The notes beneath the pieces were generated by a model, which worked only from the letters and a program-made list of their open reading frames with translations, made no database searches and was not told the DNA's origin. A stretch of DNA of 64,000 nucleotides from Adineta vaga (Eukaryota > Rotifera): positions 19,840,001-19,904,000 of the forward strand of contig CP075492.1 in the NCBI GenBank assembly GCA_021613535.1, given 5' to 3'. This document shows positions 46,781 to 59,963 of the stretch, piece by piece; position 1 is the first letter of the stretch; each line of letters opens with the position of its first letter. A program made the position numbers and the translations under genes.

Positions 46781-46861
46781 TGCCTCATCAGGATAATAAA
46801 AACAGTAGAAAATATTTATACTTCTTCTTGTCCAGTCTCTAAGTTAAACAAATAATCATAC
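46401..46861 (-). other. C2-C1 intron, 461 bp, with (TA)n microsatellite
   Basis: Donor GAAG/GTATGATT and acceptor TTATTGTAG/CACC preserve frame. The interior is nearly identical to 51954-52414 and contains a (TA)n run at about 46748-46780. Confidence 0.6.
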
Positions 46862-48370
46862 CTTCATCAGTAATATTGTCTAATCTATGGAAGATTATTG
46901 ATTTCATTTGTTCAGCTTCTTCTGGTAGAATAAGAGAGAGTTTGTTAATCGATGTCTTAGACTCATGCATCGTAGTATCACGAGACTTCGTCTGAAAAAG
47001 TTGTTCGAGGAAATATTGAAATCTTTGAGCAATTTTTGTCACTGTTCTTCTCTCAAAAAGATCATATGAGCAAACAAATGCACATGACAACTCATTAACA
47101 ATCGATGTCGACTTGTTCAAAAAATGCAATGAAAAGTCAAATTTCGCCACTTGATATGATTGTTCTAGTGACACTTTCTCCAAATCTACGCCATTCATAC
47201 ATAACTCATTGACATCTTCTGATTCAGTGATAAAGTCAAACATTGTTTCAAGAAATGAAGCATTTGATTGATTAACATGTAGGTCACTAAGAATATGTTG
47301 AAGTGGATAATGAGAATGTTCAAGTATTGATAAACATTTCTCTTGTACATATGTAACAACTTCATTGAATGACCAATGATGATCAAGTTGAATACGATAT
47401 GGTAATGTTGACACAAACATTCCTATCACATTGATGATTTCACTTCGATATCGATTAGCATTTATACTAGCAATACATATATCATTTTCATGATGAGTTA
47501 ATTTGAATAGAAAGACATAAAATATCGAGAGTCCAAGTTGAAAAAGTGTCAGATGATGTGATGAGGCATAATTTAGAAATGATGTACATATATCATCATC
47601 AAAAGTAATTTCAACAGTAGAAGCTAAGCCTGTTCGTTGATTCGTTGATAAACGAGATCGATCAATTGGTAATAATAATTGATGATCAAGATTATATCCT
47701 TTGAGCTCTGATCGCCAGAAGTGTTGAGATAATGTCATATCCATAATATGTTCATGAATAGAATAATCAACATATTGAAAGGAATGATCATCATCTATAG
47801 GTAATAAATCATCAGTCTGATAGGCAAGAGAAAGATCACGAATAAAGATTAATGTAGATGCACCATCAAAAAATGCATGATGAATAGTAAATAATATTAA
47901 ATCATCTGCATTCAATAAATCATCATCATTGTTAGTTAACAAAGCATCAGATCGATAATGGCGAAGAATATGACAATTAATAACATGTCCTTTCGATAGA
48001 TCAAATAAATCAGATTGATTTAATATTCTTTTCACAATTTCACTCTTTTCACTATTCACTTCTTCAAGATTTATCACAATAAAACTACATGATTTCACAT
48101 TATCAATAAGAACATTTTCATCTAAACAATGTTGTATAATAATACCATTTGTATCAACATCAAGTGATGTTCGAAGAATATTATGTTTTCTTATGACAGA
48201 TTCAAATGCATGTTGTAATCGTGCAATCGATATATGATCATTATTAGATGAAATACTAAAAAGTAATGGAATAACATACATGTTCTGATTATTATTATTG
48301 TTGTTGTTCGTAGATGAAAAACGAATTTGTTCATCTAAGAAAATACGTTCTTGTGCATAGGATGCTTTTG
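46862..48370 (-). CDS. NRPS condensation domain C2 after module C
   Basis: A 1509-nt exon with a complete condensation domain: SYAQERIFLDEQIRF, RKHNILRTSLDV, TIHHAFFDGAST (intact HHxxxDG), FQYVDYSIHEHIMDM, NVIGMFVSTLPYRIQL and a C-terminal SINKLSLILPEEAEQM. The predicted protein is identical in all three such copies in the window. It is spliced after the carrier domain (LVR/AKASYAQE) and before another C domain (NITDE/APASFAQA), with no A-T between. The position would suit an epimerisation domain, but E-type signatures such as HHxxxDxxSW are missing. Confidence 0.85.
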
Positions 48371-48429
48371 CTATAAACAATAAATTACAAAATATAAAAA
48401 AATATAGTTAGAAAATAAGCACTCTATAC

Positions 48430-51400
48430 CTCTAACGAGATGTAATGAAGACCAATGATAATTATCGATAGTGAGATTAATATGCATTATATGATGAATT
48501 AGTTGAGCATGATTCATGATGGTTGGATGTTGAAATAAATCAGAAATAGAAAGAGAATTTGTTTCTAAATTAAATTCTATTTTATAACGATGAAATAGTT
48601 GCATCATAAGTAATGAATGACCACCAATAGTAAATATATTTGTATTGATTGAGATTTGTTCGTGTTTGAGTATATCACACCAAATATGATGAATAAGAAG
48701 TTCGATTTCATTTGTTGGTTGTGTCAGTTGGATATCATTTGTGAGATGTGTCGATGGTAGATGAGAAAAGTTAGGTGAAGGAAGAAGTTTCCGATCTATT
48801 TTACCATTTGAATTCAATGGTAGTTTGTCAAGTATCATGAATATTGATGGAATCATGTGTGATGGTAAATATGATTGACAATGTTGACGTAATTGTGTTT
48901 CATTCATATTATCAGAACTTTGAACATAAGCAATTAAATGATCATCACCCCATTTCATCACAATACACACAGAAATAGATGATATGTTAAGTAAACATCG
49001 TTCTATTTCACCAAGTTCAATACGTTGTCCATGTAATTTGATTTGATGATCTTTTCTTCCTTGATAATGAAGAAGACCATTACTATCCCTTTTGACGAGA
49101 TCACCTGTTCGATAATATATTTCACTATCGATTTCAATAAATGCTTTTGATGTCAAATCATCACGTCCAAGATAGCCAGCAAAGACACCAACTCCTCCTA
49201 CAAACAATTCAGCTTCTTCATTGATCATCACATTTTGAAAGAATTCATCTAGAACTAGAGTTCGATAATTTGCAAGGGGTGCACCTATGGGAATGCTCTG
49301 TATATTGGATGATATGTTGATATCATAGAATGTGCAAGTAATAGTTGTTTCAGCGGGTCCGTACATGTTGCATAGCCGACAGGTGGCTGTTATAATACTG
49401 GAAATTAAGTTTATGAGTTTTTTAGAAAACGGTTCACCTTGAAAAAATGAAATATTTTGTATAATGAGACTTTTCACATAAAAATCACATACCACCGGTC
49501 AAAATTGCTCGCAGCCATTGTATAGCATCCATTCGATTCGACGATTGTATAAAGTCAAAGAAATTATAAAGTACAGTTGGAACAGTACTGAGAGATGTAA
49601 TACTCTTGTCTTTCATAACTGTAGCAAGATAGTCAAAGTCTAAATTTCCTTTCGGATGGAGCATAACTAATGTGGCACCATTGATTAAAATACCAAGTAT
49701 TTCTTGAACATGAATATCAAATGAACATCGTGCCATTTGTATAGCTATGTCATATTGATTGAATGAGTTAATATAAATCAAAGAATGTGTACATTTAACG
49801 AAATTCTCATGTCGAACTTGAGCCTACAAAGAAGAAGAGTAAAAACAGTTAAATATTTAAAAAAAAGAAGGAAACAATTAACAAACCGCTTTTGGTATTC
49901 CAGTTGAACCACTTGTAAAGATGATGTAAGCTATGTTATGAGATGTCACTCTTATACTTGATAATTCATCAATATCAACATTATTCTCCATATCATTGTT
50001 AGTTAATATAGAATCCATATTAACTAAGATAATATTATCATTAAACTTCTCTTTAGTCAATGAATGAACAAGAACAAGACGAGATTGAGTTTGTTCTATG
50101 AGAGAATATAATCGATGTTGTGGATCTCGTGCTGATAATGGACAATAAACACTACCAATCATTTCAATGGCCATTATACCAATAACCTATTCAAGATCAA
50201 TATTCATTCTCATTCTCATTCTCATTCTCATCAACTACTCACCATTGATATACTTCTCTCGACACATTGACAAATTATTTCACCTACACAAATATGATAT
50301 TCATTGAGTAGATTCGAAGATAACAATTGAACATAATACAATAGTTCAGAATATGTCAAAGATTGATCATCTAATTCAACAGCTAACTTTTGTGGATATA
50401 TCTTTGCTTTCGAAGCAAACTCATGATGAATACAATTAGTAGTAGTCGAAGAAGAAGGAAATGATATTTGTGTTTGATTTAGAGATTGTATTAGAAATTG
50501 TTCATTTGGTAACAGTAATGATAACTCATAGATTGATGTCTCTTTTCTAGTAGTATGAATAGATGTCGATAAATGATGTAACATTGAATGAAATTGATGT
50601 GAAATCTTTTCAATTGTCTTCACATTGAATAAATCAAGAGATGCATTGATTGTGCATGAGAGTTCATTCATATCTAGATTATGTTGATAACTAACGATAA
50701 AATCAAATTTACTCATGATTTCATCTTCACTAATCTTAAGTGACAATGGTACTAAAGAAAGTGGACTATCACCAATTCTTATTTCATTATTGTTGTTATA
50801 TGATATGAATTCAAATGATATGTCGAGAAATGCAGGATGTAATATATTAGGATGTTGATCAAGGATACGTTGAAGTGGAAAATATGAATATTTCATACTA
50901 TTTCTTATCATTTCACTAACATAATCGAGTAGTTGACAAAAAGACCAATGAGAATCTAATTGGCATCGTAATGGAATAGCATTTACAAACATACCAATCA
51001 CTGACTTGAGTTCATCTCTATATCGACCATGTGTATTCATTCCAATGCATAGATCATTTTCTCTATTTGTTAATTTAAATAAGAAGATGTAGTAGATTGC
51101 AAGAGATAGATGTTCGATGGAATGATTGTGTGCGGATGCATAGGAAAGAAGATGACGTGAAAGATCTTGACCAAAATCAAAAGAAATGAATGTTCCACGA
51201 CCTGTTCGATGTTCATTTACAAGACGATATCGATCATATGGTAATGATAAAGATTGATCAAGTTTGCAATCATAAAGAGTATCATGCCAAAACAGATTTG
51301 CGCCACTCATCGGCATTTGTCGTTCAATAACAGCATCTAGATGAAAAAGAAAGAATCGATGAATTAAGAAAGAAATAGAGTTTTAGTTACAATCAACATA

Positions 51401-51953
51401 ACGTGGAATAGTATCATCGGTGTTAGATAGTTGACTTGTTGTATATGCTTGATTAAGATCATGAAGAAACACATTCATTGATGGAACATCAAAAGTAGCA
51501 TGATGAAAATTGAAAATAATTACATCTTTGTCAGAGAGAAGATCATTGAAGAGATGTGTTTGTAGTAAATAAGATGACATCGAAAGACAAGACCTTGAGC
51601 TAGATGAAAAAGTTGAGGATTACGTTTTTCTTCATGTATTATATTAGTGAGTTGTTGATGTGTTTCATAAGTGCTTTGAATAAATGTAAATAATGTATTG
51701 TTATCATTGTTCGAAGTCATGATTTGTTGCATGAATGAGTTTGTTTCTGTATTAAAGACAAGTGATGTACGAAGTGATTCATGTTTTGTAAGGATTAGTT
51801 GAAGAGCATTGTAGAGTTGTTTAATTGATAGAGTATGTGTTGAGGAGAGACGATAAACAAAAGGCATATTGTAGATTGCTACTTGTGGTTTCTCAGGATC
51901 GAAACGAATTCGTTCATCAAGCCAAATACGAGCTTGTGCAAATGATGCCGGTG
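48430..51953 (-). pseudogene. NRPS module C: C1-A-T, with swapped A cassette and 1-bp deletion in C1
   Basis: Exons 51953-51391, 51336-50243, 50186-49887, 49823-49493 and 49437-48430. One T is missing at about 51547 compared with four other copies, which shifts frame in C1 after YKHISS and would abolish everything downstream unless it is a sequencing error. The A domain is a mosaic: flanks are identical to the other modules, but 49339-49794 is replaced by a divergent cassette (KSITSLSTVPTVLYNF, LRAILTGG, CNMYGPAETTITCT). GrsA-style pocket residues become roughly D-I-Q-S-L-G-M-I-T. The carrier is FTIGGHSLLMMQ. The cassette even includes its own intron version (49438-49492). Confidence 0.8.
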
Positions 51954-52297
51954 CTACAATAAGCAGAATAGAGACGAGAATAACTAATGATAATGTCAAT
52001 TATCAAATCATGTCTCCTGTTAGTATTGTCATCATTTTTCATGGTATCATCGTTCTGAGTGTAAAAGTATATTCTTATTAACTGCATAATACTAATCTTC
52101 TTTTTCTTGCTTCGTTGCGAAACTGATTGTTACTAGAAAACATCACTTTTGTTCAAGTATGTCTTTTTTCGCTATCGCAAAACAGCTTCTCTACAGATTG
52201 TGAGAAAACTATTCAAAATGAACGATGTATAATATCAATCCTTTCAGACCAGTAGTATCAAAAATGCTACACATGTTCAGTCATTCGATTTCCAAGA

Positions 52298-52333
<36 letters not shown>

Positions 52334-52414
52334 TGCCTCATCAGGATAATAAAAACAGTAGAAAATATTTATACTTCTTCTTGTCCAGTCTCTAAGTTAA
52401 ACAAATAATCATAC
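51954..52414 (-). other. C2-C1 intron, 461 bp, with (TA)n microsatellite
   Basis: Near-identical partner of 46401-46861. It contains (TA)n at about 52303-52332 and the same donor and acceptor. Confidence 0.6.
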
Positions 52415-53923
52415 CTTCATCAGTAATATTGTCTAATCTATGGAAGATTATTGATTTCATTTGTTCAGCTTCTTCTGGTAGAATAAGAGAGAGTTTGTTA
52501 ATCGATGTCTTAGACTCATGCATCGTAGTATCACGAGACTTCGTCTGAAAAAGTTGTTCGAGGAAATATTGAAATCTTTGAGCAATTTTTGTCACTGTTC
52601 TTCTCTCAAAAAGATCATATGAGCAAACAAATGCACATGACAACTCATTAACAATCGATGTCGACTTGTTCAAAAAATGCAATGAAAAGTCAAATTTCGC
52701 CACTTGATATGATTGTTCTAGTGACACTTTCTCCAAATCTACGCCATTCATACATAACTCATTGACATCTTCTGATTCAGTGATAAAGTCAAACATTGTT
52801 TCAAGAAATGAAGCATTTGATTGATTAACATGTAGGTCACTAAGAATATGTTGAAGTGGATAATGAGAATGTTCAAGTATTGATAAACATTTCTCTTGTA
52901 CATATGTAACAACTTCATTGAATGACCAATGATGATCAAGTTGAATACGATATGGTAATGTTGACACAAACATTCCTATCACATTGATGATTTCACTTCG
53001 ATATCGATTAGCATTTATACTAGCAATACATATATCATTTTCATGATGAGTTAATTTGAATAGAAAGACATAAAATATCGAGAGTCCAAGTTGAAAAAGT
53101 GTCAGATGATGTGATGAGGCATAATTTAGAAATGATGTACATATATCATCATCAAAAGTAATTTCAACAGTAGAAGCTAAGCCTGTTCGTTGATTCGTTG
53201 ATAAACGAGATCGATCAATTGGTAATAATAATTGATGATCAAGATTATATCCTTTGAGCTCTGATCGCCAGAAGTGTTGAGATAATGTCATATCCATAAT
53301 ATGTTCATGAATAGAATAATCAACATATTGAAAGGAATGATCATCATCTATAGGTAATAAATCATCAGTCTGATAGGCAAGAGAAAGATCACGAATAAAG
53401 ATTAATGTAGATGCACCATCAAAAAATGCATGATGAATAGTAAATAATATTAAATCATCTGCATTCAATAAATCATCATCATTGTTAGTTAACAAAGCAT
53501 CAGATCGATAATGGCGAAGAATATGACAATTAATAACATGTCCTTTCGATAGATCAAATAAATCAGATTGATTTAATATTCTTTTCACAATTTCACTCTT
53601 TTCACTATTCACTTCTTCAAGATTTATCACAATAAAACTACATGATTTCACATTATCAATAAGAACATTTTCATCTAAACAATGTTGTATAATAATACCA
53701 TTTGTATCAACATCAAGTGATGTTCGAAGAATATTATGTTTTCTTATGACAGATTCAAATGCATGTTGTAATCGTGCAATCGATATATGATCATTATTAG
53801 ATGAAATACTAAAAAGTAATGGAATAACATACATGTTCTGATTATTATTATTGTTGTTGTTCGTAGATGAAAAACGAATTTGTTCATCTAAGAAAATACG
53901 TTCTTGTGCATAGGATGCTTTTG
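52415..53923 (-). CDS. NRPS condensation domain C2 after module B
   Basis: The same 503-residue condensation domain as at 46862-48370, identical in translation, with intact HHAFFDG. It follows module B through a 59-bp intron (53924-53982) and precedes C1 of module C. The absence of any amino-acid difference from the other two copies shows very recent duplication or conversion. Confidence 0.85.
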
Positions 53924-53982
53924 CTATAAACAATAAATTACAAAATATAAAAAAATATAGTTAGAAAATAAGCACTCTATAC

Positions 53983-56900
53983 CTCTAACGAGATGTAATG
54001 AAGACCAATGATAATTATCGATAGTGAGATTAATATGCATTATATGATGAATTAGTTGAGCATGATTCATGATGGTTGGATGTTGAAATAAATCAGAAAT
54101 AGAAAGAGAATTTGTTTCTAAATTAAATTCTATTTTATAACGATGAAATAGTTGCATCATAAGTAATGAATGACCACCAATAGTAAATATATTTGTATTG
54201 ATTGAGATTTGTTCGTGTTTGAGTATATCACACCAAATATGATGAATAAGAAGTTCGATTTCATTTGTTGGTTGTGTCAGTTGGATATCATTTGTGAGAT
54301 GTGTCGATGGTAGATGAGAAAAGCTAGGTGAAGGAAGAAGTTTCCGATCTATTTTACCATTTGAATTCAATGGTAGTTTGTCAAGTATCATGAATATTGA
54401 TGGAATCATGTGTGATGGTAAATATGATTGACAATGTTGACGTAATTGTGTTTCATTCATATTATCAGAACTTTGAACATAAGCAATTAAATGATCATCA
54501 CCCCATTTCATCACAATACACACAGAAATAGATGATATGTTAAGTAAACATCGTTCTATTTCACCAAGTTCAATACGTTGTCCATGTAATTTGATTTGAT
54601 GATCTTTTCTTCCTTGATAATGAAGAAGACCATTACTATCCCTTTTGACGAGATCACCTGTTCGATAATATATTTCACTATCGATTTCAATAAATGCTTT
54701 TGATGTCAAATCATCACGTCCAAGATAGCCAGCAAAGACACCAACTCCTCCTACAAACAATTCAGCTTCTTCATTGATCATCACATTTTGAAAGAATTCA
54801 TCTAGAACTAGAGTTCGATAATTTGCAAGGGGTGCACCTATGGGAATGCTCTGTATATTGGATGATATGTTGATATCATAGAATGTGCAAGCAATAGTTG
54901 TTTCCGCTGGTCCGTATAGATTCCATAGAAGACAGTTTTGCAAATTGATGTTTTTGATTGAATCAATCAATTTAATCGTGAAAGGTTCACCTATAAATGA
55001 AAAATCAAATGAGTTAAGATGAAGAAATAACTTCATGTTACATGCTCACCAATACTGCAAAGTGATCGAAGATATGCGAAGCCATCAAACATTTTACATT
55101 GTTTCACAAAAGCGAAAAAACTCTGTAATAAACTCGGTACAGCATGCATATATGTGATTTGTTTATTTCGTAAAACTTCATATAAATAATCAAAATCAAT
55201 TGTTCCTCTTGGATGAAGCATAACTAATGTGGCACCATGGATTAAAATACCAAGTATTTCTTGAACATGAATATCAAATGAACATCGTGCCATTTGTATA
55301 GCTATATCGTATTGATTGAATGAATCAATAAAAGTTAAAGAATCGATACATTTAACGAAATTCTCATGTCGAACTTGAGCCTACAAAGAAGAAGAGTAAA
55401 AACAGTTAAATATTTAAAAAAAAGAAGGAAACAATTAACAAACCGCTTTTGGTATTCCAGTTGAACCACTTGTAAAGATGATGTAAGCTATGTTATGAGA
55501 TGTCACTCTTATACTTGATAATTCATCAATATCAACATTATTCTCCATATCATTGTTAGTTAATATAGAATCCATATTAACTAAGATAATATTATCATTA
55601 AACTTCTCTTTAGTCAATGAATGAACAAGAACAAGACGAGATTGAGTTTGTTCTATGAGAGAATATAATCGATGTTGTGGATCTCGTGCTGATAATGGAC
55701 AATAAACACTACCAATCATTTCAATGGCCATTATACCAATAACCTATTCAAGATCAATATTCATTCTCATTCTCATTCTCATTCTCATTCTCATCAACTA
55801 CTCACCATTGGTATACTTCTCTCGACACATTGACAAATTATTTCACCTACACAGATATGATATTCATTGAGTAGATTCGAAGATAACAATTGAACATAAT
55901 ACAAAAGTTCAGAATATGTCAAAGATTGATCATCTAATTCAACAGCTAACTTTTGTGGATATATCTTTGCTTTCGAAGCAAACTCATGATGAATACAATT
56001 AGTAGTAGTCGAAGAAGAAGGAAATGATATTTGTGTTTGATTTAGAGATTGTATTAGAAATTGTTCATTTGGTAACAGTAATGATAACTCATAGATTGAT
56101 GTCTCTTTTCTAGTAGTATGAATAGATGTCGATAAATGATGTAACATTGAATGAAATTGATGTGAAATCTTTTCAATTGTCTTCACATTGAATAAATCAA
56201 GAGATGCATTGATTGTGCATGAGAGTTCATTCATATCTAGATTATGTTGATAACTAACGATAAAATCAAATTTACTCATGATTTCATCTTCACTAATCTT
56301 AAGTGACAATGGTACTAAAGAAAGTTGACTATCACCAATTCTTATTTCATTATTGTTGTTATATGATATGAATTCAAATGATATGTCGAGAAATGCAGGA
56401 TGTAATATATTAGGATGTTGATCAAGGATACGTTGAAGTGGAAAATATGAATATTTCATACTATTTCTTATCATTTCACTAACATAATCGAGTAGTTGAC
56501 AAAAAGACCAATGAGAATCTAATTGGCATCGTAATGGAATAGCATTTACAAACATACCAATCACTGACTTGAGTTCATCTCTATATCGACCATGTGTATT
56601 CATTCCAATGCATAGATCATTTTCTCTATTTGTTAATTTAAATAAGAAGATGTAGTAGATTGCAAGAGATAGATGTTCGATGGAATGATTGTGTGCGGAT
56701 GCATAGGAAAGAAGATGACGTGAAAGATCTTGACCAAAATCAAAAGAAATGAATGTTCCACGACCTGTTCGATGTTCATTTACAAGACGATATCGATCAT
56801 ATGGTAATGATAAAGATTGATCAAGTTTGCAATCATAAAGAGTATCATGCCAAAACAGATTTGCGCCACTCATCGGCATTTGTCGTTCAATAACAGCATC

Positions 56901-57517
56901 TAGATGAAAAAGAAAGAATCGATGAATTAAGAAAGAAATAGAGTTTTAGTTACAATCAACATAACGTGGAATAGTATCATCGGTGTTAGATAGTTGACTT
57001 GTTGTATATGCTTGATTAAGATCATGAAGAAACACATTCATTGATGGAACATCAAAAGTAGCATGATGAAAATTGAAAATAATTACATCTTTGTCAGAGA
57101 GAAGATCATTTGAAGAGATGTGTTTGTAGTAAATAAGATGACATCGAAAGACAAGACCTTGAGCTAGATGAAAAAGTTGAGGATTACGTTTTTCTTCATG
57201 TATTATATTAGTGAGTTGTTGATGTGTTTCATAAGTGCTTTGAATAAATGTAAATAATGTATTGTTATCATTGTTCGAAGTCATGATTTGTTGCATGAAT
57301 GAGTTTGTTTCTGTATTAAAGACAAGTGATGTACGAAGTGATTCATGTTTTGTAAGGATTAGTTGAAGAGCATTGTAGAGTTGTTTAATTGATAGAGTAT
57401 GTGTTGAGGAGAGACGATAAACAAAAGGCATATTGTAGATTGCTACTTGTGGTTTCTCAGGATCGAAACGAATTCGTTCATCAAGCCAAATACGAGCTTG
57501 TGCAAATGATGCCGGTG
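53983..57517 (-). CDS. NRPS module B: C1-A-T
   Basis: Exons 57517-56954, 56899-55806, 55743-55444, 55380-55050 and 54990-53983, all in frame. C1 (HHATFDV; YVDYAVIERQ across a splice; IGMFVNAIPL), A (A3 FTSGSTGIPKA, A5 NLYGPAETTI, A7 YRTGDLV, A8 GRKDHQIKLHGQRIELGEIE, A10 NGKIDRK) and T (FTIGGHSLLMMQLFHRYK) are complete. Inferred pocket code D-I-Q-H-C-I-L-I-A. It shares with module A the extra ATTCTC unit in the third intron of the module and the ERSIPM variant, so A and B are sister copies. Large neighbouring intron upstream (57518-59963). Confidence 0.9.
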
Positions 57518-58625
57518 CTACAATAAGCAGAATAGAGACGAGAATAACTAATGATAATGTCAATTATCAAATCATGTCTCCTGTTAGTATTGTCATCATT
57601 TTTCATGGTATCATCGTTCTGAGTGTAAAAGTATATTCTTATTAACTCCATAGTACTAGTCTTCTTTTTCTTGCTCGGTAACCCCACATCATCCGACAGT
57701 CGAGATTTGTCGGATAGAGCCGTTTATGGCATCAACGACTATTTTATAATTCTAATAGATTTTGTGCGGTCTTTAGGCTGTAACAAACTTTTCAGAGCTG
57801 GAATTTATCAGTATAAACATTCTCCATGAAGATACAACGATGTACACATACAGATGCTTTAACTTTATGCGAAAATATATGATAAACTTTTTATTACTAT
57901 ATTTTTGATATATTTTGCATTTCAGAATAGAAGATTTTTCCTTGAAATAGATATATAGTTTTGATTTAAAGTTTTGCTGATTAAACAATTGTTCCTTATG
58001 AGGTAAGATGTGCTTTATTGCACGTTTTTTCCAGAACTTACGGGTTTAAAAGAAATAAACTGTGAAGATAATCATTTTTTGTGAAAATAATAACAAAAGA
58101 GAATCTCTGACTTTTCATAAATTGCTTTGCAATGTAATTACATATAGCACAAAAATCAATGTTTGATTTAATTTTAGTTTATTCGAAATTTTTATATTCT
58201 TAGGCAGATAAATGTTGAAATTGATCATCTTTCTATATAAAACAAAAACGATAGAAATAGATTACTCCGCCAATATAACTCTCACATAAAAAATTCATAT
58301 ATTCAACTGTATGTTTCGATACTCAGTAGTATATTCGATCACCATTGGATTTGTAAAACTTTGAATTGTTTCATGGTAAGTAATTTTTATTTGTAGAAAA
58401 TTTTTTCATTCTTTTTCTCGCTTCATTATGAAACTGATTGTTACTAGAAAACATCACCTTTGTTCAAGTATGTCTTTTTCTGCTATCGCAAAACAGCTTC
58501 TCTGCAGATTGTGAGAAAACTATTTAAAATGAACGATGTATAATATCAATCCTTTCAGACCAGTAGTATCAAAAATGCTACACATGTTCAATCATTCCAT
58601 TGCCAAGAAATAATATGTATATATA

Positions 58626-59864
58626 TGAATGAGTTGTAACTTTATTGTACGAGTGATGAAAAAAAATGAAAATGAGTTTAGAAAGAATCTGATGCCTAGA
58701 TATTGTTCTCCGTCATTTTCTAAGTATCATATAAAAATTTCTCCCACTACCAGACGCAAAGGAACCGAGATATTTAAAATCCAAAAGTCCAACGCCTAAG
58801 GACATGGATTTGGGAGGATTAGGATGAGGATGTATGTGTGTGAGGATGAGAATGAGAGTTCAGGAAAGACACATCCATCCTCACGAATACCTTTACTCCC
58901 ATCCTCAAGATGAAAATCGAGAACACATCCTCATCGAGATTATAGAATTTCTGATGAAGTTTCTGGAAAATGACATAAAAAACTCGATTCAACAAAGGTA
59001 CATTTTCGTGATAAAACAGTAGCCTATAGAAGTATTCTAGTTTGTTTACCTCTAAATCATACTCAGCGTAGTCTCAGGAGTCAAATGATATATAACGAGA
59101 CTACCTGTGGCCAAAAGCCTCTCGAAAATCAGTAAAAGAAATCTGAAGCTACATTCCGACGTAAAATGTAAATTTCTTCTAAAATTTACATGCAGTATAG
59201 CTGAAATTGTGACCACTGAAAGAACTTTTTTTTTACTAAGTTGGATGAAAGCTTGAGCGAAATCGGTCAAGCACATCAAAAGCTATTGACGAAACACTAT
59301 CGAAAATCTGGAGCTACAAAGTGAGTGACAGAAGGGGTTTTTCTTCTTCTTAGCGTAAAAACGAAGTTTTTTTTGAGTATTGTAGGCCGCTTCGGTACAG
59401 TTTTATGCTGTATCGTGCAGTAGATTAATTTTTTTCAAAACTAGGTTTCGTGATCTGACAGTGCTGGGTTTCGTCTAGAGCTACATGTGTTTGTAAAAGT
59501 ATTATCTCCATAAACCATCACAAAAAGAAAAGAAAATAAATTTATGAATCGTATGTTTCGATAGCCTGAGAGTTGCTCCACAAAACGTGCTATTTATTTT
59601 CTCTTTTATTTTTCTTTCTTTGCTCGAAAAATCAGTTTCGGCTTGGATGAGTCATCCGAGACTGTTTATTTATTATCCTCCAATACGACCATCTCAACGA
59701 GGGTGCAAGGTAGAGACTTGAAAATTATAACGTACTACGTTAAACGTAGTACGAGCATGAGTTAAGAAGTAAAACAAAACAAAAAAAGTTTAAATCTGTC
59801 AAAAAGAACCGGAGTTATCAGCAAAACACATAAAAAACCCAACCGTACAATAAAGTTGCTACTC
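58626..59864. mobile_element. Inverted-repeat DNA element in the (TA)n of an NRPS intron
   Basis: The left end, GAATGAGTTGTAACTTTATT followed by GTACG, and the complement of the right end, GAATGAGTAGCAACTTTATT followed by GTACG, differ at two positions over 25 bp. It sits inside the (TA)n tract, so the target duplication cannot be read. The empty site is visible in the two sister introns. The interior includes a telomere-like palindrome (58811-58917), and no transposase was recognised; superfamily unknown. Confidence 0.65.
58811..58917. repeat. Palindrome with GGATGAGGATG/CATCCTCA tracts
   Basis: GAGGATTAGGATGAGGATG on the left faces CATCCATCCTCACG and CTCCCATCCTCAAG on the right. A variant of the telomere-like hairpins elsewhere in the window. 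Confidence 0.45.
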
Positions 59865-59963
59865 ATTCATATATATATATACTGCCTCATCAGGATAATA
59901 AAAACAGTAGAAAATATTTATACTTCTTCTTGTCCAGTCTCTAAGTTAAACAAATAATCATAC

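Larger units (their letters stand above)
57518..59963 (-). other. Expanded C2-C1 intron with two insertions
   Basis: The same donor and acceptor as the 461-bp introns of C and D. About 737 bp (57675-58412) and about 1240 bp (58626-59864) are present here and absent there. The first block contains a hairpin, ATCCGACA/TGTCGGAT, at 57690-57714. Frame is kept if the whole interval is spliced. Confidence 0.65.

Noticed and set aside
46740-46785. CRISPR-like or tandem coding repeat
   Set aside because: It is a plain (TA)n microsatellite in an intron; no spacer-repeat structure exists in the window.
46862-48370. C2 as an epimerisation domain
   Set aside because: Position fits, but motifs are of the condensation type (HHAFFDG without SW, IGMFVSTLP). 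Left as an open alternative.
57481-57563. Signal-peptide-like start (hydrophobic MTLSLVILVSILLIV) for C1 copies
   Set aside because: It lies upstream of a good acceptor (TTATTGTAG) where module E has different sequence, and C2 joins in frame to that acceptor. I treat it as intron read-through, although a separate start cannot be wholly excluded.
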